In this document: positions 24,289 to 32,764 of the stretch, in pieces | Numbering within the stretch: the first letter of the stretch is position 1 | Layout of the letters: each line of letters opens with the position of its first letter | DNA from: an uncultured Bacteroidales bacterium | GTDB taxonomy: Bacteria; Bacteroidota; Bacteroidia; Bacteroidales; Bacteroidaceae | Reading direction: 5' to 3' | Assembly: GCA_937898885.1 (NCBI GenBank) | Contig: CALDKD010000103.1 | Coordinates: forward strand, 1-45,559 | DNA length: 45,559 nt | Translations under genes and position numbers: made by a program | Notes under the pieces: model-generated | What the model was told of the DNA's origin: nothing | Seen by the model: only the letters and a program-made list of their open reading frames with translations | Databases searched by the model: none

Positions 24289-25392
24289 ATGAAGAAAGTT
24301 TTGAAGACTGTAGGATGGTGCCTTCTGGGCCTGTTTGTAATCTACACGTTCTATTTTCTCTGGAAACAGGCGCAGCCTCTGCCGGAGATATACGAGCTGA
24401 TAGTTCCTGAGAACAGGGATCTTGTAAGGAGAACCGTGGCTACAGGCAAGATTGAGCCCCGTCGGCGCGTCAACATCAAACCGCAGACTACAGGCACGAT
24501 TACTGAGCTGTGCGTGCAGCCGGGTGACTATGTCAAAGAGGGTCAGGTGGTGGCTAGAATCAAGGTCATCCCTGATATGGCAAAACTCGATCAGGTGAAG
24601 TCTATGATTGAGTCGGCGAACATTGAGCTGGCGGAGCAGTCCAGAGAGTATGAGCGTACCAAGTCACTGTACGAGAGCGGTGTCGTCAGCCGTGAGGAGT
24701 TTGAGCGCTCAGAGTCAATGCTGGCCTCGGCCCGCGAGAGTCTGGCGTCTGCCAAGTCTCAGCTTGAGGTCGTGACGACAGGCTCCTCGGAACGCTCGGG
24801 CAACATCAATACCACTGTGGTCACGAGCAGTATGAGCGGAATGGTTATGAGCGTTCCGGTGAAGGAGGGTGCGTCTGTATCTGGCACAAGTATGTTCTCC
24901 GATGGTACAACCATCTGTTCCGTAGCCGATATGAGCGACATTCAGTTCAAGGGAAACATTGACGAGACAGAGGTTGACATGCTGCGCGTGGGGATGCCTC
25001 TGGTCCTTATCCCCGGTGCCATGCAGAATGTACGCATCCCTGCTACTCTGGAGTATGTGGCTCCTGAGGGAACCGAGCAGAACGGTGCGATGCAGTTCGA
25101 GATAAAGGCCGGTACCAGCATCCCGGATGGAGTGACCTTGCGCTCCGGATACAGCGTGAATGCGGAGATTGTGCTTGATGAGGTGTCTGGCGTTCTCTCA
25201 ATAGATGAGACTTGTGTGAATTTCGAGAACGATGAGGCTTTCGTATGGAGGCTGACATCTGCCGTGGATGACAGGGAGCATCAGCAGTGGGAGCGTGTTC
25301 CTGTAGAGATTGGCCTGAGCGATGGCTTGTATATCCAAGTGATGAGTGGTGTCGGCAAAGACGATGTGCTCAGAGGAAACCGTGAGAAATAA
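24289..25392 (+). CDS. Periplasmic adaptor of the exporter (MacA/HlyD family)
   Basis: A 367-residue membrane-fusion protein. An N-terminal membrane anchor (VGWCLLGLFVIYTFYFL) is followed by the first half of a lipoyl domain (RRVNIKPQTTGTITELCVQPGDYV), a two-helix α-hairpin (about 95-165, SANIELAEQSREYERTKSLYE), the second lipoyl half (SSMSGMVMSVPVKEGASV) and β-barrel and membrane-proximal domains. The hairpin is shorter than that of AcrA-like proteins and fits MacA. It joins the inner-membrane ABC complex to the TolC-like channel encoded next. Confidence 0.9.
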   Translation: MKKVLKTVGWCLLGLFVIYTFYFLWKQAQPLPEIYELIVPENRDLVRRTVATGKIEPRRRVNIKPQTTGTITELCVQPGDYVKEGQVVARIKVIPDMAKLDQVKSMIESANIELAEQSREYERTKSLYESGVVSREEFERSESMLASARESLASAKSQLEVVTTGSSERSGNINTTVVTSSMSGMVMSVPVKEGASVSGTSMFSDGTTICSVADMSDIQFKGNIDETEVDMLRVGMPLVLIPGAMQNVRIPATLEYVAPEGTEQNGAMQFEIKAGTSIPDGVTLRSGYSVNAEIVLDEVSGVLSIDETCVNFENDEAFVWRLTSAVDDREHQQWERVPVEIGLSDGLYIQVMSGVGKDDVLRGNREK

Positions 25393-25399
25393 AGCGAGA

Positions 25400-26743
25400 A
25401 TGAAAAGAATAGTATTCCGTTTCGGCATATTGCTCCTGCTGGCTGCGTCAGTCGGGACTCTGGCCGCACAGCGCCTGTGGACGCTTGAGGAGTGTATCGA
25501 TTATGCTATTGCCAATAATATCAGTATCCAGCAGCAGAATCTGGAGATTCAGAGCCGCGAGGTGCAACTGAATTCATCAAAGAACGCCTGGCTCCCTGAT
25601 TTGAATCTTAATGTTGGCGAAGAGGTGAGTTTTGGAAATTATAATTTCATTTTGGGACTGATAGACGATGATCCTGACGCGAACAATGACCTCTCATATA
25701 CTACCGGACGTCTGGCAATGACTATGCCGTTGTTTAACGGATTCAGGCTTCAGAATACGGCAAAGTCTGACAGGTTCAGACTAGAGGCTGCCGTGGCCGA
25801 TCTGGATAAAGCCCGTAAAGACCTTGGCATTCAGATTGCGGTAAGATATCTGGAATGTCTGTACCAGCGGAGTATGGCTGATGTGGCCCGCTCGCAGGTG
25901 GATGTGTCGCGAAAGCTGGTGGATAGGGCCAGATTGCTGGTACAGGATGGCCGGCGTCCTCTAAGCGATCAGGCTGAGGCCGAGGCGCAGCTCGCGAATG
26001 ACGAGTATCTGCTGGCCGAGGCGGAAGGACAGGTCCGCTTAGCCCGTCTGGCATTAAGTCAGCTTCTGAATCTTGATTCAATGGAGAATTTTGATGTGGC
26101 TGAGCTTGACGCTGACGGTGGGGCTGTTGAATATGATGATTTACCTTTGCCGGATGACATTTTTGACAGTACCGTAGAGTCATTTCCGTCCATTCAGTCC
26201 GCAAAGGCTCAGATAGAGTCCGGAAAGGCCCAGGTTAAGGTGGCGCGCTCGGCGTTCTATCCATCGCTGGCGCTTCAAGGGTATGCCGGCGGTTTCTATG
26301 TGAAGATGTTTAACCGTGATTTTGATCTCGATCTGTCGGACAGCAATTTCTTCCGGGATTATATGAATGAGGTTGTGGCGCTTAATCTGACCATTCCTAT
26401 TTTTAACCGGACTGCTACAAAAAACAATGTACGTCTGGCGGAGATAGGCGTGAGAAACAGGGAACTGGCTTTGGATGAGGCACGTCTCTCGTTGAGAAAG
26501 GAGATACAGACTGCGTACTATAATGCCGATGTGGCCAGAAATAAACTCGCGGCTGCGGAGAAGGCCGTTGACGCGAGTAATGTGTCTGTAGGCTATGAGG
26601 AGAAAAGATACGATACGGGAAGAAGCAATCTGTACGATTTGCAACTGGCGCAGCAGAAGCATTTGAAGGCCCTGCAGAACGCCACTCAGGCCAAGTACGA
26701 GTATCTGATACGTCAGCGTGTACTGCGCTTCTATTGTGAATAA
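25400..26743 (+). CDS. TolC-family outer-membrane efflux protein
   Basis: A 447-residue protein; ATG 25400 (MKRIVFRFGILLLLAASVG) begins the signal peptide (cleavage near LAA-Q), eight bases after the adaptor stop. Two OEP repeats follow: WTLEECIDYAIANNISIQQQ to about residue 215, and PSIQSAKAQIESGKAQVKVA to the end, each with the long coiled-coil helices and YNADVARNKLAAAEKAV heptads of TolC proteins. The G-x-SNLYDLQLAQQ motif near the end is typical. It completes the exporter encoded from 21063. Confidence 0.92.
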   Translation: MKRIVFRFGILLLLAASVGTLAAQRLWTLEECIDYAIANNISIQQQNLEIQSREVQLNSSKNAWLPDLNLNVGEEVSFGNYNFILGLIDDDPDANNDLSYTTGRLAMTMPLFNGFRLQNTAKSDRFRLEAAVADLDKARKDLGIQIAVRYLECLYQRSMADVARSQVDVSRKLVDRARLLVQDGRRPLSDQAEAEAQLANDEYLLAEAEGQVRLARLALSQLLNLDSMENFDVAELDADGGAVEYDDLPLPDDIFDSTVESFPSIQSAKAQIESGKAQVKVARSAFYPSLALQGYAGGFYVKMFNRDFDLDLSDSNFFRDYMNEVVALNLTIPIFNRTATKNNVRLAEIGVRNRELALDEARLSLRKEIQTAYYNADVARNKLAAAEKAVDASNVSVGYEEKRYDTGRSNLYDLQLAQQKHLKALQNATQAKYEYLIRQRVLRFYCE

Positions 26744-26762
26744 AGAAAAGTTCGTACCTTTG
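26733..26762 (+). promoter_or_regulatory. Promoter of the CDP-alcohol phosphatidyltransferase-like gene
   Basis: ATTG at 26733-26736, 18 bases, TACCTTTG at 26755-26762, then C. The -33 part overlaps the end of the TolC gene. ATG 26773 follows 10 bases after the -7 element, implying a very short leader; a second ATG at 26791 would leave about 20 bases. Confidence 0.6.
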
Positions 26763-26772
26763 CACCCGCTAA

Positions 26773-27780
26773 ATGCAAACGCAGAGAGAAATGAATGAGG
26801 GATTGCAGTCAACATTGAAATCGTCCGAGACGGATGACTGGATGGACGCCCACGTGATCCGTCCGCTCGCATATCAGTTCGTGCGCCTTTTCGCACGGCT
26901 TGGCATTCATCCGAATGCGGTGTCAATTATCTCAATGGTGATTGGCGCGCTGAGCTCACTCTTCTTCATGCACGGCAGCTGGTTCTACGAGGGACGCTCA
27001 GGGGTGATATGCAATGTCATTGCGGTGGCAATGCTTGTGTTCGCCGGAATACTGGATTGTGTGGATGGCCAGCTGGCACGCCTTACGGGCAAATGCACCA
27101 GGTTGGGACGTCTTTTGGACGGTGTCGCCACTATTGCGTGGTATATCCCGATATACTTGCTTATCATATACCGTATTTACCGATATCACAGCATAGAGTT
27201 CGGATGGCTCGGGCTGGAGGAGACAACCGTAAATGTCATAATAGCCACAATAGTCGTGTTTGTGGTGGTGCACATTTCCGGATATATCTGTTGTATGAGT
27301 CAGAGCCGTACGGCAGACTATTACATTCAGGCACATCTGTTTTTCCTGAAAGGCGAGAAAGGAAGTGAGCTGGACAATTCGGAAAGTCTGGCCGAGGCTT
27401 TTGCGAATACAGATTGGAAAGGACTCTATCTTGACAAGCTGTCTCAGAAATCGTATATAAACTACACGCGCCTTCAGGAGAGTGTGACTCCACACTTTCA
27501 GGAACTGATGCGTATGCTCAGGGAAAAATACGGCTCGTCAGACAACATACCGGCAGAGTTCAGGGAGCGTTTCCACAATTACTCCTTGCCTATAATGAGG
27601 CTGAACGGGTTGCTCACATTCAACCTTCGCACAGCGGTACTTGCCATTTGCTGCATTGCCGACGTGCCGTTCCTCTATTTTATTTTTGAGTCTGTGGCTC
27701 TGACAATTCTCCGTCATCACATAATCCGCCGTCACGAACACGCCTGTGAGGAAATGTGTAAGTATTTGTCCGGAAAATAA
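26773..27780 (+). CDS. CDP-alcohol phosphatidyltransferase-like membrane protein
   Basis: A 335-residue membrane protein. Residues 95-120 carry the family signature in the form DCVDGQLAR..8..GRLLDGVAT: Asp95, Asp98, Gly99, Ala102-Arg103, Gly112 and Asp116 match, but the fourth aspartate is Thr120 (codon ACT at 27130-27132). That residue is the proposed general base, so normal transfer from a CDP-alcohol is doubtful or altered. Several hydrophobic segments surround it (VSIISMVIGALSSLFFMHG; TVNVIIATIVVFVVVHISGY; TAVLAICCIADVPFLYFIF). An alternative start at 26791 exists. The next gene starts 2 bases on and encodes a flippase-like membrane protein, suggesting a lipid-related pair. Confidence 0.75.
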   Translation: MQTQREMNEGLQSTLKSSETDDWMDAHVIRPLAYQFVRLFARLGIHPNAVSIISMVIGALSSLFFMHGSWFYEGRSGVICNVIAVAMLVFAGILDCVDGQLARLTGKCTRLGRLLDGVATIAWYIPIYLLIIYRIYRYHSIEFGWLGLEETTVNVIIATIVVFVVVHISGYICCMSQSRTADYYIQAHLFFLKGEKGSELDNSESLAEAFANTDWKGLYLDKLSQKSYINYTRLQESVTPHFQELMRMLREKYGSSDNIPAEFRERFHNYSLPIMRLNGLLTFNLRTAVLAICCIADVPFLYFIFESVALTILRHHIIRRHEHACEEMCKYLSGK

Positions 27781-27782
27781 AA

Positions 27783-28784
27783 ATGAAGAGCAAGTATCGT
27801 AATATATTCCTGCTGCTGGGCCTTGCCGCGATTGTGGTGATGCTGGTGACATTCGACATTGACTATGCCGAGCTTTGGCGTAACATTAAAAGCGCCGGCT
27901 GGTGGTTCGCCGCTGTAAATGTGCTATGGCTGGTCATCTACACGCTGAATGCGCTCTCCTGGATGTCACTCCTGAAGGTTAAGGGCGAGAAAAATGTGGG
28001 TTTCTGGAGAATGTATAAGTACACTATCACTGGATTCTCACTTAATGACGCCACCCCCTGCGGCCTTATGGGCGGTGAGCCATATAGAATAATGGAGCTG
28101 ACTCCTCTGGTAGGTGGAGTAAGGGCGACATCGTCCGTGGTGGCCTATACTATGATGCACATATTCTGCCATATCTGCTTCTGGGTATGCTCCGCGATAG
28201 TGTTCCTGGCTGTATATGAGCACTCGGGCTGGATAACAGGATTCTGTATCGCTACTATTGTGATCTGCTCTGGCCTCATATATCTTTTCCTGATCGGCTA
28301 TAAGAAAGGTATAGCGGCAAAGCTTATGCGTCTCCTGTGCAAGGTGCCGTTGATAAAGGGCAAGATGACCTCTATCTATATCAGGCACGAGGAGGCGTTT
28401 GAGCGGGTGGACAGGCAGATAGCGTCGCTTCACAGTGAGAGACGCGGGGTGTTCATAAAATCATTTTTGTTTGAATTCGTATCACGTTGCCTTACATCGG
28501 TGGAGGTGTATCTGATAATAATGGCCGTGAATCCCGATGTGTCGCTTCTGGACTGCGTGATGATAATGGCGTTCACATCACTGCTATCCAACCTTTTCTT
28601 CTTCCTGCCGATGCAGCTTGGAGCCCGCGAGGGAGGCTTCGTGGCCGCTATCTCAGGGTTGTCTATGAGCGATGGCGTAGGTGTGTTCGTGGGGCTTATC
28701 GCAAGGGTGAGGGAACTCTTGTGGATTGTCATAGGCGTTGCCTTGATGAAGATTGGAAACAGTTCCCGAAAGGACGCGCGATAG
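27783..28784 (+). CDS. UPF0104 / LPG_synthase_TM-family membrane protein
   Basis: A 333-residue protein with about eight hydrophobic segments (NIFLLLGLAAIVVMLVTF; VNVLWLVIYTLNALSW; MMHIFCHICFWVCSAIVFLA and others). Conserved-looking patches are TGFSLNDATPCGLMGGEP and LPMQLGAREGGFVAA, matching the family's P-x-x-x-G-x-x-E-x motifs. Members are the membrane domain of lysylphosphatidylglycerol synthase/flippase and AglD-like proteins, which move or modify lipids. It follows the CDP-alcohol transferase-like gene by 2 bases and is probably translated with it. Substrate unknown. Confidence 0.78.
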   Translation: MKSKYRNIFLLLGLAAIVVMLVTFDIDYAELWRNIKSAGWWFAAVNVLWLVIYTLNALSWMSLLKVKGEKNVGFWRMYKYTITGFSLNDATPCGLMGGEPYRIMELTPLVGGVRATSSVVAYTMMHIFCHICFWVCSAIVFLAVYEHSGWITGFCIATIVICSGLIYLFLIGYKKGIAAKLMRLLCKVPLIKGKMTSIYIRHEEAFERVDRQIASLHSERRGVFIKSFLFEFVSRCLTSVEVYLIIMAVNPDVSLLDCVMIMAFTSLLSNLFFFLPMQLGAREGGFVAAISGLSMSDGVGVFVGLIARVRELLWIVIGVALMKIGNSSRKDAR

Positions 28785-28947
28785 AACTCTTCTGTAATAA
28801 TATTTTACCACATTGCGGTTCCCCGGCACATTGTGCGGCATTATCAGTACCCCGTTTATACGTCTGTTTTTTCCTGAATAGTGTTGCTGAATTCCCTTTC
28901 TTTATTTAAATTTGCGTGTTTTTATAAATTAAAGGGTAAAAGCGGCC
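28785..28947 (+). other. Spacer holding the promoter of the ABCG-like gene
   Basis: No open frame of note. It contains the -33/-7 pair at 28883-28914. No obvious terminator hairpin follows the stop at 28784. Confidence 0.45.
28883..28914 (+). promoter_or_regulatory. Promoter of the ABCG-like transporter gene
   Basis: GTTG at 28883-28886, exactly 20 bases, then TAAATTTG at 28907-28914. Transcription would start near 28920, 28 bases before the GTG start at 28948. Confidence 0.6.
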
Positions 28948-31836
28948 GTGCTCAGCGATGTAACATTATCTGGTCTTGTCAATCTCTTTGCTCTGTTCGG
29001 AGCAAGGAACAATGTTGATGTGTCAGGCGCTGAGTCGCTGATAGGCAACTATCTGAGTCACCATTTCGGCTTGAGGAATACAAAATCGTACATTGACCTG
29101 TACAGCGATTTGCGAACCTTCTACGAGGATGGCGGTGACGTTATCGACAAAGATGCCATAGTTGCGAAAATATGCTCCAACATCAACGAGCGTATGGAGG
29201 CAAGCGAGCTGAAGCTTGTCCTGCTGCGACTTATGGAGTTCTGTATGATATCGCCGGAGTCGTTCGATCCGGAGAATCCGATATTCCTTCTTATGGCAGA
29301 CAAGTTTGGGGTATCAGCTGAGATGTACTCCGACTTCTGCGATTTCGTATGTGACAGGCACGGCAAGAATGTCCGCATCCATCAGTTCAAGGGGTATGCG
29401 GGTCGTGTCAAGACTCTGAGGATAGAGGAGAGCAATCTCATTGTGTTCTCGTATATGGGCGATGAGGATGTCTTGTTCGATGATGTCCTGCTGGCCCCGG
29501 GTATATTCCAGGTATGGCACGTAAGCGGAGTCCTGAAGAACCATAAGGGAGCTCCGGTCTATTACTCATCAGTGCGTCAGGCTTACGAGGATAAAAACGC
29601 GGACCGGATAGTATATCAGGCAGACAATGTCAACTTCCGTTTCCCGGACAGTGACAACGGCCTGCACAATCTTACTATGACCCTGCACGGTGGCGAGCTT
29701 ATGGCCATTATGGGAGGCAGCGGTGCCGGTAAGACTACTCTGCTCTCAATCCTGAACGGCACGCTCAAGCCTCAGAGTGGCACTCTTAAGATTAACGGAC
29801 TTCCGATAGATACTCCAGAGGCAAGGAATCTGATAGGCTTTGTGCCTCAGGATGACTTGCTGATAGACGAGCTTACCGTTTATCAGAATCTGTACTACAC
29901 CGCCAGACTCTGCTTCGACGGCAAAAGCGAGGAGTGGATTGACGCAAAGGTGGTGAGGCTTCTCAGAGATCTTGGACTAGACAAGGCCAGGGATCTGGTG
30001 GTAGGCTCACCGCTGAATAAAACGATATCAGGCGGCCAGCGCAAGCGTCTTAACATAGCTCTGGAGCTTATCCGCGAGCCGTCTGTCATTTTCCTTGATG
30101 AGCCTACATCGGGCCTCTCCTCATCCGATACGGATAACGTGATGGGCCTGTTGAAGGAACAGACAACACAGGGCCGTCTTGTGGTGCTCAACATTCACCA
30201 GCCTTCAAGCGATGTCTACAAGCTGTTTGACCGTCTCTGTCTGCTTGACCTTGGCGGCTATCCGATATTTGACGGCAATCCGATAGACGCGGTGACATAT
30301 TTCAAGACTGCGGCCAATTACGCGGACTCTGAGACAAGCACTTGTCCTACCTGCGGTAATGTGAATCCCGAGATTGTTCTCAATATAATCAACGAGAAGG
30401 CGCTGGATAACACCGGTCACCTGAGCTCTGAGCGCAAGATATCTCCGGCGGAATGGCATGCAATGTATCTGGATAACAGAACAGCTCAGCAGCAGGAGGA
30501 GGTACAGGGAATTCCGCCCTCCGCGCAAAAGAAGCCGTCTGCCTGGAAACAGATGCTCATTTTCCTTGAGCGTAATGTCAAGGCAAAGCTTACCGATATC
30601 CAGTATATCCTGATTACGCTTCTTGAGGCTCCGCTGCTGGCCGGTATTTGCGGACTCCTTACGCGATATGCGCCTCAGGAGGGCTACTCCGTAATGGAGA
30701 ACAAGAATCTGGTCAGCTATTTCTTTATGGCGATCATCGTTGCCATCTTCCTTGGTATGAGCGGCAGCGCTGAGGCCATCATCAAGGACCGTACGCTCTT
30801 GAAACGGGAGAAATTCCTGAGCTTGAGCTATTCGTCATATATCTGGAGCAAGATAATATATGCGGCATTCGTCTCATTGGTACAGACTGCATTGTTCATC
30901 CTTGTGGGTAACCTTGTCATGGGGCTGAGGGGAATGTTCCTGATGTGGTGGATGATACTCTTTGTGTCAGCATTGCTCTCAAGCCTCATAGGTCTTCTGC
31001 TCTCGCAATGTATGAGCTCGGTCGTGGCCATATACATTACCATTCCGATATTGCTCATACCGCAGATATTGCTTTGCGGCCTCGTGGTGTCGTTCTCGGA
31101 TCTGAATGGCGACAGCAAGACCGACAATGTACCTCTGGTAGGCGACATAATACCATCCAGATGGGCATTTGAGGCCCTGGCAGTGGGAACATACTGCTAT
31201 AACGATTACGAGCGTCCGTTCTTTGACCTGGACAAGAAGCGTTATCAGGCATTGTTCTTCAGCGATTCCTTCATATATGAGCTGGAGTCGCAGCTGGAGA
31301 CTCTGCAGGATGAGAAGACTCGTGGCAAGGATGTGAATCCAGTACATCTGTCGGTGCTTCAAAATGAGCTTCCCGTCCTGGCGGAGGCTTGCGGAATGGA
31401 GGCATATTCCGGTGATTACGGTTACGAGTCGGTAACGGCTTATCTAAGCCAGGCCAAGGCTGTCCTTTCCAATACGCGAAATACCGCCACATTAGAGAAA
31501 GACGCCATTCTTACAAGCTATATCAATGAGCGGGGCAAGGATGCGATGCTTCATTTGAAACGCGCGAATTGCAACATCCGCCTGGAGGAGTTTGTAACCG
31601 GTGGCGATTCAGAGAAAGAGCTTTTAATAGTAGATGGCCACATAGTACCTCAGGTTGGAAGAATCTTCCTCACACCTAAAAGCAGAAACGGAAGGGCTCC
31701 TTTCTACAGCTCGGTCAAGAGGGTAGGCAATATGGAGATTCCTACGTTATGGTTTAATATGGCAGTTCTCCTGCTGATGTGTGTATTGGTGACTTTGGTG
31801 CTTATGATGAATATTCCGGATAGAAAGAAAAAATGA
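28948..31836 (+). CDS. Fused ABC transporter ATPase/permease (ABCG-like)
   Basis: A 962-residue protein with a GTG start. Residues 1-150 are helical without signal (LFARNNV, LVLLRLMEFCM), possibly a TerB-like regulatory region. The ATPase occupies about 215-440: GGSGAGKTT, signature SGGQRKRLNIALE, Walker B VIFLDEPTSGLSSSD and switch NIHQPSS, the eukaryote-like ABCG form. A CPTCGNVNPE motif (about 475) may bind zinc. Membrane helices lie about 555-720 (LLEAPLLAGICGLL; ALFILVGNLVMGL; AIYITIPILLIPQILLCGLVVSF), a soluble extracytoplasmic part about 730-930, and a final helix ends WFNMAVLLLMCVLVTLVLMM. The reading fits an ABC-2 transporter; substrate unknown. A lipoprotein gene follows 29 bases later. 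Confidence 0.85.
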   Translation: MLSDVTLSGLVNLFALFGARNNVDVSGAESLIGNYLSHHFGLRNTKSYIDLYSDLRTFYEDGGDVIDKDAIVAKICSNINERMEASELKLVLLRLMEFCMISPESFDPENPIFLLMADKFGVSAEMYSDFCDFVCDRHGKNVRIHQFKGYAGRVKTLRIEESNLIVFSYMGDEDVLFDDVLLAPGIFQVWHVSGVLKNHKGAPVYYSSVRQAYEDKNADRIVYQADNVNFRFPDSDNGLHNLTMTLHGGELMAIMGGSGAGKTTLLSILNGTLKPQSGTLKINGLPIDTPEARNLIGFVPQDDLLIDELTVYQNLYYTARLCFDGKSEEWIDAKVVRLLRDLGLDKARDLVVGSPLNKTISGGQRKRLNIALELIREPSVIFLDEPTSGLSSSDTDNVMGLLKEQTTQGRLVVLNIHQPSSDVYKLFDRLCLLDLGGYPIFDGNPIDAVTYFKTAANYADSETSTCPTCGNVNPEIVLNIINEKALDNTGHLSSERKISPAEWHAMYLDNRTAQQQEEVQGIPPSAQKKPSAWKQMLIFLERNVKAKLTDIQYILITLLEAPLLAGICGLLTRYAPQEGYSVMENKNLVSYFFMAIIVAIFLGMSGSAEAIIKDRTLLKREKFLSLSYSSYIWSKIIYAAFVSLVQTALFILVGNLVMGLRGMFLMWWMILFVSALLSSLIGLLLSQCMSSVVAIYITIPILLIPQILLCGLVVSFSDLNGDSKTDNVPLVGDIIPSRWAFEALAVGTYCYNDYERPFFDLDKKRYQALFFSDSFIYELESQLETLQDEKTRGKDVNPVHLSVLQNELPVLAEACGMEAYSGDYGYESVTAYLSQAKAVLSNTRNTATLEKDAILTSYINERGKDAMLHLKRANCNIRLEEFVTGGDSEKELLIVDGHIVPQVGRIFLTPKSRNGRAPFYSSVKRVGNMEIPTLWFNMAVLLLMCVLVTLVLMMNIPDRKKK

Positions 31837-31865
31837 TATTATTAATTATTTAACCGTTTCAAACA

Positions 31866-32672
31866 ATGAAGAAAATTTCAGTTCTTATGACGATTGCGGC
31901 AGTGAGCCTCTGCTTACTGTCCTGCGGAAACAAATCAAAGAAGGCCGCACAGACTGCTCAGGAGACAAAGTCTCAGGTAGAGGTGCAGCAGGAGGAGTAC
32001 ATCAAGATGCAGCTTGACAGCCTTGCAGCTGAGCTTCTCAGACTCAAGCCTCTGGATTTTGTCAAGAAGACAAACGATGGCAACATCGCTCTTACAGACA
32101 AGGAGAAGCAGGTAAAGCCTGACTATCTTATCAATGCTACTGCAATCAACGATCTTCAGACTCTTTCCCAGAAGTATCGCGCCGCTACACTTATCTATGT
32201 TGACAAGGAAGTCGCAACACTGTATGAGATGCCGGTAGCTGATTACGATGCAGCTCTTACAAAGCTTTATCTTGACATCAATGACCCGAAAGTAAAGGAG
32301 ATTTTCTCAGCCGACGATCCAACTGAGTCATTCAAGTCTTTCTATGAGGCTTGCAAGGAGAACGGCCGTCTCCACTATTTCTGGGATGTCGCAGCTGCCG
32401 CCATCGTTGAGCATACATTCATCGCATCACAGAACTCAGAGAAGTTCCTTGCCTCATTCGATGACGAGTCCGCATCACAGGTTACTCTGCAGATAGCTCT
32501 CCTGACCATCGCTATGGATGACCTGGCTGAGATCAATCCTGAGTACAAGGAGATCAACGAGGCTCTCAAGCCACTCGGCGTAATCAATGCAATCAGCGTT
32601 GACCAGTTCAAGGAGCAGCTTGAGCAGGTTAAGGATCAGGTATCAGCATCACGCGCTACCCTTATCAAGTAA
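31866..32672 (+). CDS. Lipoprotein of unknown function
   Basis: A 268-residue lipoprotein (lipobox LCLLSC, Cys20). The mature part is mostly helical and charged: an Ala/Gln/Glu-rich linker, then EEYIKMQLDSLAAELLRLK, DLQTLSQKYRAATLIYVDKE, a ..RLHYFWDVAAAAIVEHT.. helix, TLQIALLTIAMDDLAEINP and a terminal QFKEQLEQVKDQ helix. I do not recognise a family. It is exported and likely faces the periplasm. It follows the ABCG-like transporter by 29 bases and may be its partner; palindrome copy 4 after its stop probably ends the transcript. Confidence 0.65.
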   Translation: MKKISVLMTIAAVSLCLLSCGNKSKKAAQTAQETKSQVEVQQEEYIKMQLDSLAAELLRLKPLDFVKKTNDGNIALTDKEKQVKPDYLINATAINDLQTLSQKYRAATLIYVDKEVATLYEMPVADYDAALTKLYLDINDPKVKEIFSADDPTESFKSFYEACKENGRLHYFWDVAAAAIVEHTFIASQNSEKFLASFDDESASQVTLQIALLTIAMDDLAEINPEYKEINEALKPLGVINAISVDQFKEQLEQVKDQVSASRATLIK

Positions 32673-32695
32673 TTATCGCTACTGTATAAAGAAAT

Positions 32696-32730
32696 GGGTC
32701 AAGGGGACAGGTACCTTGACCCGTTTTTTT
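32696..32730 (+). terminator. Palindrome copy 4 as intrinsic terminator
   Basis: GGGTCAAGG at 32696-32704 pairs perfectly with CCTTGACCC at 32714-32722 (9 base pairs, 9-base loop), followed by G and seven Ts. It is a member of the 27-bp family in the inverse orientation to copy 5 and lies 23 bases after the stop at 32672. This copy has the full form of a rho-independent terminator. Confidence 0.8.
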
Positions 32731-32737
32731 ATGCTCT

Positions 32738-32764
32738 GGGTCAAGGTACCTGTCCCTTTGACCC
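32738..32764 (+). repeat. 27-bp interspersed palindrome, copy 5 (inside a gene end)
   Basis: It begins GGGTCAAGGTACCTGTCCC and ends TTTGACCC. It is inverted relative to copy 4, 15 bases away. It overlaps the 3' end of the symporter gene: read on the minus strand it encodes GSKGQVP and the stop TGA. Confidence 0.85.
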
